Below, in pieces: positions 22,413 to 31,891 of a stretch of 64,000 nt of DNA. The DNA comes from Avena insularis (taxonomy: Eukaryota > Streptophyta > Magnoliopsida > Poales > Poaceae): assembly GCA_023614405.1 (NCBI GenBank), contig CM042685.1:230247661-230311660 (forward strand), read 5' to 3'. Each line of letters starts with the position of its first letter. Positions within the stretch are counted from its first letter, which is position 1. Under the pieces are notes generated by a model, which saw only the letters and a program-made list of their open reading frames with translations, was not told where the DNA came from and did no database searches. Both the position numbers and the translations under genes were made by a program.

Positions 22413-23734
22413 CCTTCTCCCGTACAGGACTCGAAGCAGCGGGGTCTTGGAGGCCTACTGTCCCGGCTCGCGGTGCATGCCACAAGACGAGACGGAGAAG
22501 ATCTAGGTAGCGCAGTGCTCTGGAACTGGAAGCGCAAAGGATGTGTGGTAGTGTATCTGAGAGGAGACGCGACCTCTCTCTCTTATAGGCATAGAGGGGA
22601 AGGTAGACAGACTGCGCAAAAGATGAAACGAATGGACGGAAGATGAAGTGAACAGGCGGCAGCCCACCGGACAGCCTCCACTCAGTTCGTATTCATTTAA
22701 CTTGTATTAAAAGTCCACTCAAAGCAAAACGTTTCAGCTTCTGTACAACTATTCATGTTCATATATCATTCATGCGTGGCAAAATAAAGCTCGGCTCGGC
22801 GAGATTCCCGCAACCAAGCGCTGCTGTGTCGTGGATTTAGCGAGGAGGAGGAGCGCGTGTGTGGAACTCTCTCCTTCTCCTTCTCATCCTTTTACCAAGT
22901 GGTAGGAGATCTCACCTTATAAGCTGGTCCAACTTTCACTCAACTAGTAATGTGAAACTAAACATTTGTCCCAGCTCTTGCCTTGCATGAATGAGCCAAA
23001 TGGGACTCTAGGATTTTAGAAATTTATTGGCATATAATAAATGAGCTGGGCCTATTTAGGCAAAAATTCCAACACCCTTTTCATCTCTTTCTGCTTTGGC
23101 TTTCTTTCTTTTCATCTCTTTCTGCCTTGGCTTTCTTTACCCCATAGCAGGACGTGGAATGTCATCATCTCCTATAGGAGATGACTTGTGCCCCACATTC
23201 CCCAAATTAGCCACTTCTCGTTTCTTTGATCCGTGCATATCTGCATTGTAAGCATGCCACTTTGAATTTTTTTTGCATGCTTTCCGTATCCATGTGCTTA
23301 CCCGCAAAAAAAAAGTATCCATATGCTGAAACGGCCATGGTCATTCTAGTACCTTTTTTGGACCTTATCCATCAAATCACACTTCGTTCTGTCCACTACT
23401 GTGTCCGTCTATTTTAAGATAATTGAAGATAGAAATATTCGAAGATAAATGAATAGCACAAGTACCTCAAATGATTGTTTACATTGAAGAAAGATACTAT
23501 GTAAGGTCTCTTATGAACCTTCCATAATTTTCTACCATTCTCATTATGGTACAATGGTTTGTTAGGGCATGAGCTTCAAAAAAATACTTGTACGTGGGTA
23601 AGAATAATATTTATATAAGAAGTTGCGTACAAAAATCATACTTCTTCAGAGTTCTCCTGTCTATCCTTTTTCTTATCTACCTTACCTACATTGAGCTTCC
23701 AAAGTTCAAATGCCCGATAGTTTTCTCTCAAATC
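22413..23734. other. Intergenic sequence, nothing firm
   Basis: GC-rich DNA up to about 22560 may belong to the 5' end of the broken host gene. The rest is AT-rich, with pyrimidine runs near 22860-22900 and 23085-23140 and no convincing coding frame, RNA gene or complete element. Confidence 0.4.
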
Positions 23735-24960
23735 AGGCGCCTCGCTTTATAAATAAAGTCACAGCGGCCGAACACGATACAAGGTGATGGGGAAACCCCT
23801 TACAAAGTAGATCAGGATAAACAAGAAAAAACGTGAAAGGCCATCACTTGCCACCGAAGACAACAAACCGAGACCGGGGCGAACCGGGGCTCCATGACGA
23901 TGCCCCAAGAGGGTAACGACACACTGCGCCGCCGCCGTCGAGACCGAAGGTCAAGGGTTTTCACCCGGAGCCCTAGCGGATAAGGTAGCCGCAACGACGC
24001 CCCCAAGAGGGTAACCGTACCCGCAGGCATCGCCGCCGATGGTGCCGAAGCATTGAGCTTTCGCCCGGAAAAACCTTCGAGCCGCTCCCCGATGACCGCT
24101 CGCACCCATTGTCTTCGAGAGAGGCCTCCGTCACACGATCTGGGCGCTACCGAAGCCGAGACGCCGCCAACACCAAAGTCTCCCAACGTCCGCTCCTCAT
24201 CACCCACATGACCAAAGAACGGAACCACCACCGCCGCCACATCGCCCGCCGAAGAGACGCCCGCGCAGACCACCTTCCGGGGCCGCCGCCCCGGCTTCCA
24301 TGAACTCGAGCCAAAGGCTCCAGCCACCGCCACAACGCACCATGGCCGAGAAGGACAGAGTAGGGCAAAACTTAGTATTGCAGTCATCAAGCCGCACAGC
24401 AGCCTAGGGGAGGGGATCTGCCCTCCGTCACCCTGCGGCGAGTGCCATCCGAACGGGCAGCAGTGCCAACAAGGCCAAGATCAGGTCCGGCTAGGCCCAG
24501 ATTCGGCCCGGCCAGGCCCAAATCAGCCCAGATCTAGCCCATCGGCTCCGCCACCGCAGCAAAGAGCCAGCCACCATGCGCCGAGATCTGCGACGAGGTC
24601 TACCATCAGCTGGCGCGCCATGCCCCGCCGCCGGAAGCTTTCAGCCACGCCGCCGCCACAGGGATTCCCAATCCCGGCGCCAACCGCAGCCCGCGCCACC
24701 AGCAGGGGGAGCCCCGGTGCTGCGCCACTCGGGGGTCGTGCACCTCACACGCCGCCGTACGAGTCCATCGCCACCTCCAGAGCGCACCGCCAAAGAACGC
24801 CTCCACGAAGAGGCCGAGACTTTGTTTGGCGGCCCGCGGCAAGCGGAGAGGGGGAGAGGAGGTGGGGGCAGCGAGGATCTAGGTTTTCGCCTCGGTCGCC
24901 CTCGCCGCCCGATGGTTTTCTAGCATTTACCAAAGGGTTGCGGGGCGGATCTGCGAATAT
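23735..24960 (-). repeat. Dispersed repeat K, copy 1
   Basis: It begins with TTTATAAATAAAGTCAC and ends near a TTTTCGCCTCGGTCGCC block. It matches 40255-41690 in order and orientation (shared landmarks: CCAAGAGGGTAACG-like, GAGCCCTAG, CACGATCTGGGCG, and GGTCGCCC at the far end). It is GC-rich, and the long frames on both strands are low-complexity artefacts. On the minus strand it would run from a CCTAGATCC leader to TTTATTTATAAAG. The class is unknown, perhaps a LINE- or transcript-derived repeat. Confidence 0.55.
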
Positions 24961-25321
24961 AAAGAGGAAACAAGCCATCCTCAATATAATATACAATGAA
25001 ATTAGCTAAAACCAGAACTCTAATGATATCTTGGAATTAGTACCCAGGATTATAGCTTCATCTGAATTTTGCTTGTCCAAATTAGGTATTTGATGTTCAA
25101 AAAATAACTCGTGTCTTCGACTGTTTGCTGGTTAGTATCTTCAAACCAGTGTACCAAACACTTTCTGCAAATGGCTGCAGATAACATAACTTCAATCAAA
25201 TAGTTTTTAAAGTTATGAAAGGGGTGACACAACCTAAGTGAAAAATTCAATGGAGTAATAAATTATTAAAAGGTCTTCCAGCTGTGTTGAAACAATAAGA
25301 GCACATATAGATATATCCTAA

Positions 25322-26362
25322 GAGCATCTCCAGCAGAGGCCCTATTTTAGAGCGTCGGAGGGCGCTTTTGCAGCGCGCGCTGCAGCGTTCGGGCGTTCTA
25401 AAATAGGGCGTCCACTTTCAGACGCGCTAAATGCGCGCGCCATTTTTGTGCGTCCCATAGCAGAGGCTCTATTTTAGAGCGCGCAAACAAGTTTGTCACA
25501 CGAATCGCAGAAACAAAGATCTAGAAAATGCATTAAAATTATTTCAAACGAACACAAATTAAACTAGACGAACAGAAATTAAACTAGACGAATATTAAAA
25601 AACTACTCCTCTACTCCTCGTCAGACGCTGTGGTGGACACCTCCGATGATCCAAATCCTCGGCGTGGATCATTGTCCGGATAGTCCGCCGATCTCGATCT
25701 GGTCGTTGATGAACTGCCGGCGCCAAAGACCTCCGCTCCGCCTTCCTCTGCGCGAAGAAGTTGCGCTCGTTGATGACGTCCTACGGGAAGCGCCGGCACC
25801 ACTCCGCCATGGCGCGCTTTCGCTCGGCGACAAGCGCCGTTAAAATCGCGATTGCGGCGTCGATCCTCCGCCGTGGCGGGCGGTCCGACGCGAGGAACTG
25901 AGCCTCCTCGAAGCTCTCCGTCTCCGGAAAATTCATATCGCCGGGGGGCGGCGCCACGCGCGTAAGCGCCGACGCTGCGGGGCCTCCGCGCCAGACGTCC
26001 CGAGCACGGAAGCGCGCCGGTATGAGCTCAGCGTAAACGTCCGTTCTGTAGCGCGCCGCCGCGGAAGCTGGAGGCGAAGGGAGCGGCGAAGCGGCATGGT
26101 ATGGCGGAGCGCGTGACGGTGGAGAGTGCGCGTGGCGGCGGAGAGCGCGAGAGAAGAGGATAGAAGTGCGCGGGAGGAAGAAGACCGCACGTGGAGTGGA
26201 TAGCGCGCGCTGTATTCGGCGCGCGATATATAGCGCACAGGCCCGCGCACGACAAATTTTAGCACGCACACGCTATTTTTTCCCGCGCCTGCTGGAGGTG
26301 TTTTCAGCGCGCGCGGCAAATTTTGGCGCCGCGCTATTTTAGCGCGCCTGCTGGAGATGCTC
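25322..26362 (-). mobile_element. PIF/Harbinger-type element, non-autonomous
   Basis: Ends are GAGCATCTCCAGCAG (25322) and its complement CTGCTGGAGATGCTC (26362), flanked on both sides by TAA (25319-25321; 26363-26365), the 3-bp duplication typical of this superfamily. Subterminal GC-rich CTATTTTAG/GCGCGC repeats occur at both ends. Length is 1,041 bp. No DDE transposase or Myb gene is recognisable, but a short frame exists at 25619-25936. Confidence 0.85.
25619..25936 (-). pseudogene. Short unknown reading frame in the Harbinger element
   Basis: From an ATG at 25936 the minus strand encodes ESFEEAQFLASDRPPRRRID, then ERKRAMAEWCRRFP, and stops at 25781 (TAG). The same frame reads on with DVINERNFFAQRKAE. 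A different frame then gives SSSTTRSRSADYPDNDPRRG and SSEVSTTASDEE to a stop near 25611. So there is one nonsense codon and one frameshift in a roughly 105-codon frame. A TATATA box (26224-26232, minus) lies about 290 bp upstream. The function is unknown. Confidence 0.45.
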
Positions 26363-26365
26363 TAA

Positions 26366-26843
26366 GGAGCACCGAGCTCCCTGGTTTTGAAGCGCTCTTG
26401 TTGCTCCAACGAGATAGTTAGGGTTTGGGCCCACCTATCGGCATGCCTGCCGCATTTGTGGATGGAGTCGGTTCTACAGTATGACGGTTCCTTTGGCACT
26501 TTGGCTTCGCCTTCTAAAAAAAAGATCCATCACCCGCAAGTTGGCGATGACGGACGTCGATGAAAACCTGGCCGGTGGTAGGGGCCAGGAACGCGGTGAT
26601 GGAGCTCGAAGGTGCGTGTGGGGTGCCGAGCGGACAGGTGGCGGTGACGGCGGGGCCTGGCCGATGGCGGCGGCAGACGGCCCCAGGCTGCGAGGAGCGG
26701 CGGCGAGGGGCTGTCCGTGGCGAGGCCAGAAGCAGCGGCGAGCTCGAAGGTGCGTGTGGGGTGCTGAGCGGTGGAGGACCGCCGCCGTACTGCTTCACTC
26801 CTGATCCCCTACTTCTTATGTGTCTCTGTCCCGGTCAATTTAT
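26366..26843. other. Intergenic, GC-rich, no gene recognised
   Basis: Open frames on both strands here are low-complexity (Gly/Arg/Ala) and overlap each other; none has a recognisable motif. The segment includes a GGTGCGTGTGGGGTGC block repeated at about 26608 and 26748. Confidence 0.4.
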
Positions 26844-26852
26844 CAGAAAAAA

Positions 26853-27007
26853 GAGTAAACCGCACCAGCGGTCCTAAATCTTTCGACGAAACGTCAAGTA
26901 GGTCCCAGTTCTTCAAAATTGAATATTAAGGTCCTAATTGTTTCTAAGTGATTCATCGCAGGTCCTAAACTCATCGACCGTTGACCAGCGCCCACGTCGG
27001 CAAGGTC
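26853..27007 (+). repeat. Left TIR of the MULE
   Basis: It is about 93% identical, by eye, to the reverse complement of 31727-31882; differences include a short indel near 26970. It should act as the transposase binding end and as promoter-proximal DNA of the GRF gene, whose ATG is 140 bp downstream. Confidence 0.85.
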
Positions 27008-27147
27008 TTTGCTTGGCGGGAGATTTTCCCGCGTCTGGTGGTTGGGATTTATGCAAATGAACCCTTATAAGCAGCTGGCTTCTAATCCCCAAACCCCTAG
27101 TTCTTCTTCCCAACCTCTCTGCTCTCTCTAGCTGCCGATCCATCGCC

Positions 27148-27744
27148 ATGTCCGCGTCCTCAAGTTCTGGGAATCGGCGGAGGCAGAACCAAGCTTCCCT
27201 ATCCCCTTCGCTGCCACCTCCACCACGGTCAGTAGCTCCTCTACCACCTGGAACGTTGTCGTTAGTGCCATGTCCCTGTTGTGGATTTCGTAAGACGATT
27301 CGGCTTGTCTCTCAATCACCAGCCAATCCTGGACGTGTATTTTACAAGTGCCCAAATCATCGTGTAAGTTGTGCTTGTTAGCTCATTTGGATTTTCTTAG
27401 CCCCATTTGTTCTTATTTCCTCCGATTTGTGACAGGTTGCGCCCAATCCCTGCAACCATTACTACTGGGAGAATGGTGAAGACAACTATGTGGACTTTCT
27501 AGCTAGAAATGGATATACCATCTCTCTCCCAGGTGCAGCTGTTGTTGTCGATTCAGATGGACAAATGGGAAGTAAGGAAACAGAGGAGGAAGAAGAAGAA
27601 GAACATGGGAAGAAGGAGTACTCACTGAAGAAAATGGATGAATTGCTGAAGAAGTTGGATGAGTTAGTGGTGATTTGCAGAAATTTGTTGACTGCAATTG
27701 TATTTCTTATTATAGTCATGGTTTATGTAGCTGTTGCTAAGTAG
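27148..27744 (+). CDS. GRF-type zinc-finger protein with C-terminal membrane anchor, two exons
   Basis: Exon 1 (27148-27363, 72 codons), intron 27364-27435 (GTAAGT...GACAG), exon 2 (27436-27744); phase 0, giving 174 residues with no stop. Residues 1-40 are Ser/Pro-rich and basic. The zinc finger has CPCC at 42-45, GRVFYKC at 62-68, then C78 and HYYWE, matching the GRF pattern of a GR.F..C core followed by C..(F/Y)W. Next comes an acidic run of seven Glu, a helical KKMDELLKKLDELV segment, and a hydrophobic stretch (about 153-172) ending in Lys, as in tail-anchored proteins. GRF fingers in other proteins bind single-stranded nucleic acid; the role here is unknown. It lies convergent to the transposase, as mudrB does in MuDR. 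Confidence 0.85.
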
Positions 27745-28163
27745 TGCTAGTTGTATGAGGGCATGAGATAGGCAAGCATGTATCCTGTGATGTAATCTGG
27801 GGATTGAAAAGAATGTATTATGTTTGTTTGATTTTGGCAGAATTTTGTTTGTTTTTCTGTACTTGGGATGAGCTAGTCAAGTATACAAGTTAAATGGACA
27901 AATACACATATATCAACCTGAGACCATAATAGTTGGCATACATAGTTGGCATACATAGTTGGCATACATAGTTCGAGCTAGTCAGGATTTACAACTAGTT
28001 TTGCAACATCCAGCAAAATAGTGCACTATTTAGAAGTTTGCACTTACATGGTTTGTGTGAAACCATAGCCACATCAGAGCAAGGGGTTTCATTACAAACC
28101 ATCCAAAATATGGAACTACCACCTAGTTCTGTCCAAAATATACAACTACTTTTCACTCCTCAA
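27745..28163. other. Space between the convergent MULE genes
   Basis: About 420 bp holding the 3' ends of both transcription units. It has a 13-bp unit (AGTTGGCATACAT) repeated three times exactly at 27931-27969. No coding sequence is seen; terminators or polyadenylation signals are expected but not clearly identifiable. Confidence 0.5.
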
Positions 28164-31100
28164 CTACTTCTCAGCTGGGAGTCTGTTCTCCTTCTTCCTA
28201 TTCACCAACTTCTTTCTTTTTAAACCAAGTGTTGCAGTAGTTGATCTTGGAGGGGGTATGTCACCTCTGCAACTAGCAATAAACTGGCTTTCTGGAAGAG
28301 GACCTGGCAATGGAGTCTGAGACTGCTGAGTGGCTGCAACCTGCAAAATATATAAAATGAAGTAGAATTAAGGATATGAAATGTACAATCATTTTTCCTT
28401 TACAATTAGTTGTTCTTTTACTCACTTGTTCTTGTAGGATCTGCAGGACAGTAGATGATGAAATATCATAACTCATAGAAGATGCAACAATAGCAGAAGA
28501 TGAACTCATTCCCATTTCTGCAACTACCTTTTCTAAAAATGTATAATAATGTACAACAAATGTGAGAGCAATGAAATGTATAATAATGTTCAATTTTGAG
28601 AGCAAGTGTGAGAGCAATGAAATCAACCTTGGTGTTCCTTTTCACTGGCATTTTCTTACTTGTTTGTAGTGTTGGTTCATCATCAGGAAGTATAATCTGA
28701 ATTGGCTCTGGTTGTTTAAGATCTGGTGCAGCTGGTTGTTTAGGATCCGCATACATGGTTGTTGAGGAATTGGTACATTTGCAGCACTGGACATCTACCC
28801 AACTTTGGACACTTTCTTTTATTGTGGCAGTTTCATTTACACACTGCATGACTTCTGTTCCATGCCTGCTCATCCTAGTTCCATCATCCTCCTCTAGTGG
28901 GTTTTTCTTTCTTTTCTTACTTGGCCTTCCAACTTGCTTGTCAAATTTGGGTGGCCTTATTGGAGGCCCATTCATTTTTTTCCACACTCTAGGATCACTA
29001 CATGGCATTATCACATTAGCATAAGCAGTTTTGAATGCCTCTATGCTGTAGCACTTGTGTACCACTGACTCTGGCTTGATTCTTTCATGCCTAAGTATTG
29101 CACAAGCATGTCTGCATGGAATTCATGTGAGTTGCCAGGACCTACAAGAGCACTCCATTTTCTTTAAGTGGACTTCATATTCTCCATTCAATCCTTTCAC
29201 CTGGAACAGGTGTTCTGCAGCAGGTGCATCTTGGTATCTGTTGGAAAAGTCAATGTTCTTATCCAACTTTTTCCTAATTTTTGTGCAAATATCACCATAC
29301 ATCTCATCAATTTCTTTCCTCTTGGAATAGTATCTCATCATGAGCTGGTCTTTGATCTTCTTCAGTGCTGTAACAATAGGTAATTCTCTAGCATCAAGTA
29401 TGTACTTGTTGAAAACTTCACAGATATTGTTCAACAGTAGGTCACATTTTGGAAGCTCCTCAAAAAATGCTTTGCACCATTGTCTTGGGTCAATTGCATC
29501 CAGATAGTCAGATGCCCCCTGGTCCATAGCCTTCATCTCATCCATGTATTTCTGCCAGTCTGCCTCACGTGTTGCTCTTGCAATTTGCCATAACTTATTC
29601 TTGAAAATCTCAGTTCTCCAGCCATTCTTTGCAAAATTCTGATGCAGATGCCTTACACAAAACCTGTGTTGTGCATCAGGCCATAATGCATTGACAACAT
29701 TTATCAATCCCTACATACACAGACAAGTAATAAATATGCAAGCATAGACAAGTAATAAATATGTACCTTCTGCCTATCACTCATAAAAGTCCATGGCCTT
29801 GTGTTCTCTATGCCTAAATCCTCCTCCAGTGTGCTCAAAAACCACTTCCATGTGTTTGTATCTTCAACTTCAACTATAGCAATGGCAATAGGAAATATAC
29901 AGTCGTTTGGATCAACACCAACTGCTGTAAGCATCACTCCACCAAATATGTTCTTGATGTGGCACCCATCAATGCCTATGATGGGCCTACAGGCTGCCAA
30001 GAAACCTCTTTTGCATGCATCCAATGCCATATAGCAATTCTCAAACAGTCCATCCTTTGCATTTACAAACATGGTGCTTCCAGGGTTTGATCTTCTTATC
30101 TCAGCTGCAAAATCCCACAATAGATTATATTGTTCCAACTCATCTCCATGTATCTTCTTCAAAGGCAATCCTTCTAGACCTTTCTAACTTGCTTCTACTT
30201 GGACTCATGTTGAAATCTTGTTCAATAAGCCTAGCATAATTCTTCGGACATCTTATCATCAGCTCTGAATGTTTCCAAGTACTTTGTAGCTAGATATTTG
30301 GCTGTGAACTGTTTCAGTACAAACTCTCTCTCACATTGGTGTTTTCCAACATATTTCTTTACAACCCATGAACCTGTTGTCCTACTATCAGGTACAGCAT
30401 ATATGTACCAAGGACAATTAGCAACACAACATGCCCTGACCCTCTGCTTGTCATTCTTCACATAATGTACACCAACTCTTTGCTGCATAATATACTCCTG
30501 TAATGCTCCTCTAAGCTCACCAACTGTTAGGAACACCATGCCAATGTGAAAATCTATTCCTTTCATGTTCTCTGGCCTCCACCTTTTCAGCTTGACTTTC
30601 TTCTTCATTTTCTTCCTTCCTTGCTTGTCAACTACTTCCACTTCTTCTGCTGAATCAGCTTCCTCAACATCTGAATCTTGTAGCTCTTTCAGATCAACAT
30701 CTGTATCATAGTCACTGTCCTCCTCCCATTTGGATTTGCTCCTTCTTTTTTCCTCATGCTTGTCATCTACCCATTCTTCATACAAATCATCATCATCAGC
30801 TGCCAACTCATTATCAGAGTCTATCCAGTCTGCATCCCAATCACTGTCATCACTGTCACTATCTGTGAAAATCTTTGCTTCTTCTTCCACATCTAGCTGC
30901 CTCCTACTTCTTCTAAGCTCATGCCCAATATTCTCGCTGTCTAGGTGGAACACTGGTTTTGCTCCTACCACCGCTTTACCCATCCTCTTTCCAGGGCTCA
31001 ACACTGGAGGCAAATCAGGAGAACCACAGATCACAACATCATCCAATGTGGCATTGTCAAACTGCAAATCCTTGTGGTCCACATACAACTGAAAATACTG

Positions 31101-31547
31101 AAACTTTGGGACAACATCAATCATGCTCAAGGTGTCAGTATCAGGTGTCCACAATTCGTAGTCCTGTGTCTAAGTTCATTCCAGCAAAGCAGAAGAAACA
31201 CATATTTATCGGTCGAGTAACCTAGTCCATAAAATCAGTGAGCCATAGAGGCGACCATGTGTCTGCTTCACATCCATCAAATCGAGCTACTTTTTCATCC
31301 ACATAGCTCTTCGACATCCCAAATCCGCAAAAAAACCCAGCATAGTTGATTTCTACGGTGAATTGATCCTCGAATACTCCTAAATAACATGCAAATCATC
31401 AAGAACTACTCGCATTTCGGACTACTTCTCTACCACTGCCAACACCGATAGAAATGGAGATCTAGGGTTAGGACATCTTACGTAAGGCGGGAGGATCGCT
31501 GGTCGCCACAACTTTGGCCCTTCCTCACGGCTCCATCTCGATGCCAT
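28164..31547 (-). pseudogene. MULE (MuDR-family) transposase gene, five exons, three inactivating lesions
   Basis: Inferred exons: 31482-31547, 29767-31163, 28628-29710, 28426-28527 and 28164-28340, all with GT..AG introns (the 56-bp intron at 29711-29766 carries a 17-bp direct repeat), about 940 codons. Domains in order: an acidic region (DSDSDDSDWDADWIDSD), a Mu DNA-binding domain (FLTVGELRGALQEY; RVRACCVANCPWYIYA), the MULE catalytic domain with IGIDGCHIK, FMSDRQKG and ICEVFNKY supplying the D-D-E candidates, and a SWIM zinc finger (CSCRSWQLT..IPCRHAC). The C-terminus is basic. Damage: two single-base insertions (near 30227 and 30167), whose removal makes exon 2 exactly 465 codons, and a TGA at 29123-29125 inside the SWIM finger. 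It would cut and rejoin the MULE ends in the nucleus. The N-terminal exon is the least certain. Confidence 0.85.
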
Positions 31548-31726
31548 GGCCTACTTTATCGACCGTTTTCATCGACCGTCGCCGCTGCTTGTCACCGCCG
31601 CCAGCTCGCCTTCCATGTCGCGGGAGAGAGGTGAAAGAGGAAGAGACGGGTTAGCCAGTGAGGTGTGGGAAGAAGACGGAGCTATGTGCAAATATTCACC
31701 TCCAGCGGTTAGTCCTAGTGGCAGCA

Positions 31727-31882
31727 CCTTGCCGACGTGGCGCTGGTCAACCAGGGTCAGACGAGTTTAGGACCTGCGATGAATCACTTAGAAACAATTA
31801 GGACCTTAATATTCAATTTTGAAGAACTGAGAACTACTTGACGTTTCGTCGAAAGATTTAGGACCGCTGGTGCAGTTTACTC
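31727..31882 (-). repeat. Right TIR of the MULE
   Basis: Partner of the left TIR, ending GTTTACTC at 31882. The presumed first exon of the transposase begins about 180 bp inside it, so the TIR probably contains or abuts the transposase promoter. Confidence 0.85.
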
Positions 31883-31891
31883 CAGAAAAAA

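Larger units (their letters stand above)
26853..31882. mobile_element. Two-gene Mutator-like element (MULE), 5.03 kb
   Basis: Terminal inverted repeats of about 155 bp (26853-27007 and 31727-31882) start GAGTAAAC and contain GGTCCTAAATCTTTCGACGA and AATATTAAGGTCCTAATTG. A perfect 9-bp duplication, CAGAAAAAA, flanks it (26844-26852 and 31883-31891), which indicates a fairly recent insertion. Inside are a GRF zinc-finger gene on the plus strand and a five-exon MULE transposase on the minus strand, transcribed toward each other from the two ends. This is the layout of maize MuDR (mudrA/mudrB), with a different accessory protein. Confidence 0.9.

Noticed and set aside
24147..25009. Long overlapping frames on both strands in GC-rich DNA
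   Set aside because: Low-complexity Pro/Arg/Gly composition, not conserved in the second copy of the repeat, and present on both strands at once.
27931..27969. CRISPR-like or regulatory array
   Set aside because: Three 13-bp units without spacers form a simple tandem repeat in a eukaryotic transposon; no CRISPR structure exists anywhere in the window.
28164..31547. A functional, autonomous transposase
   Set aside because: Two frameshifting insertions and a TGA in the SWIM finger are visible; the family is clear but the copy is inactive as written.
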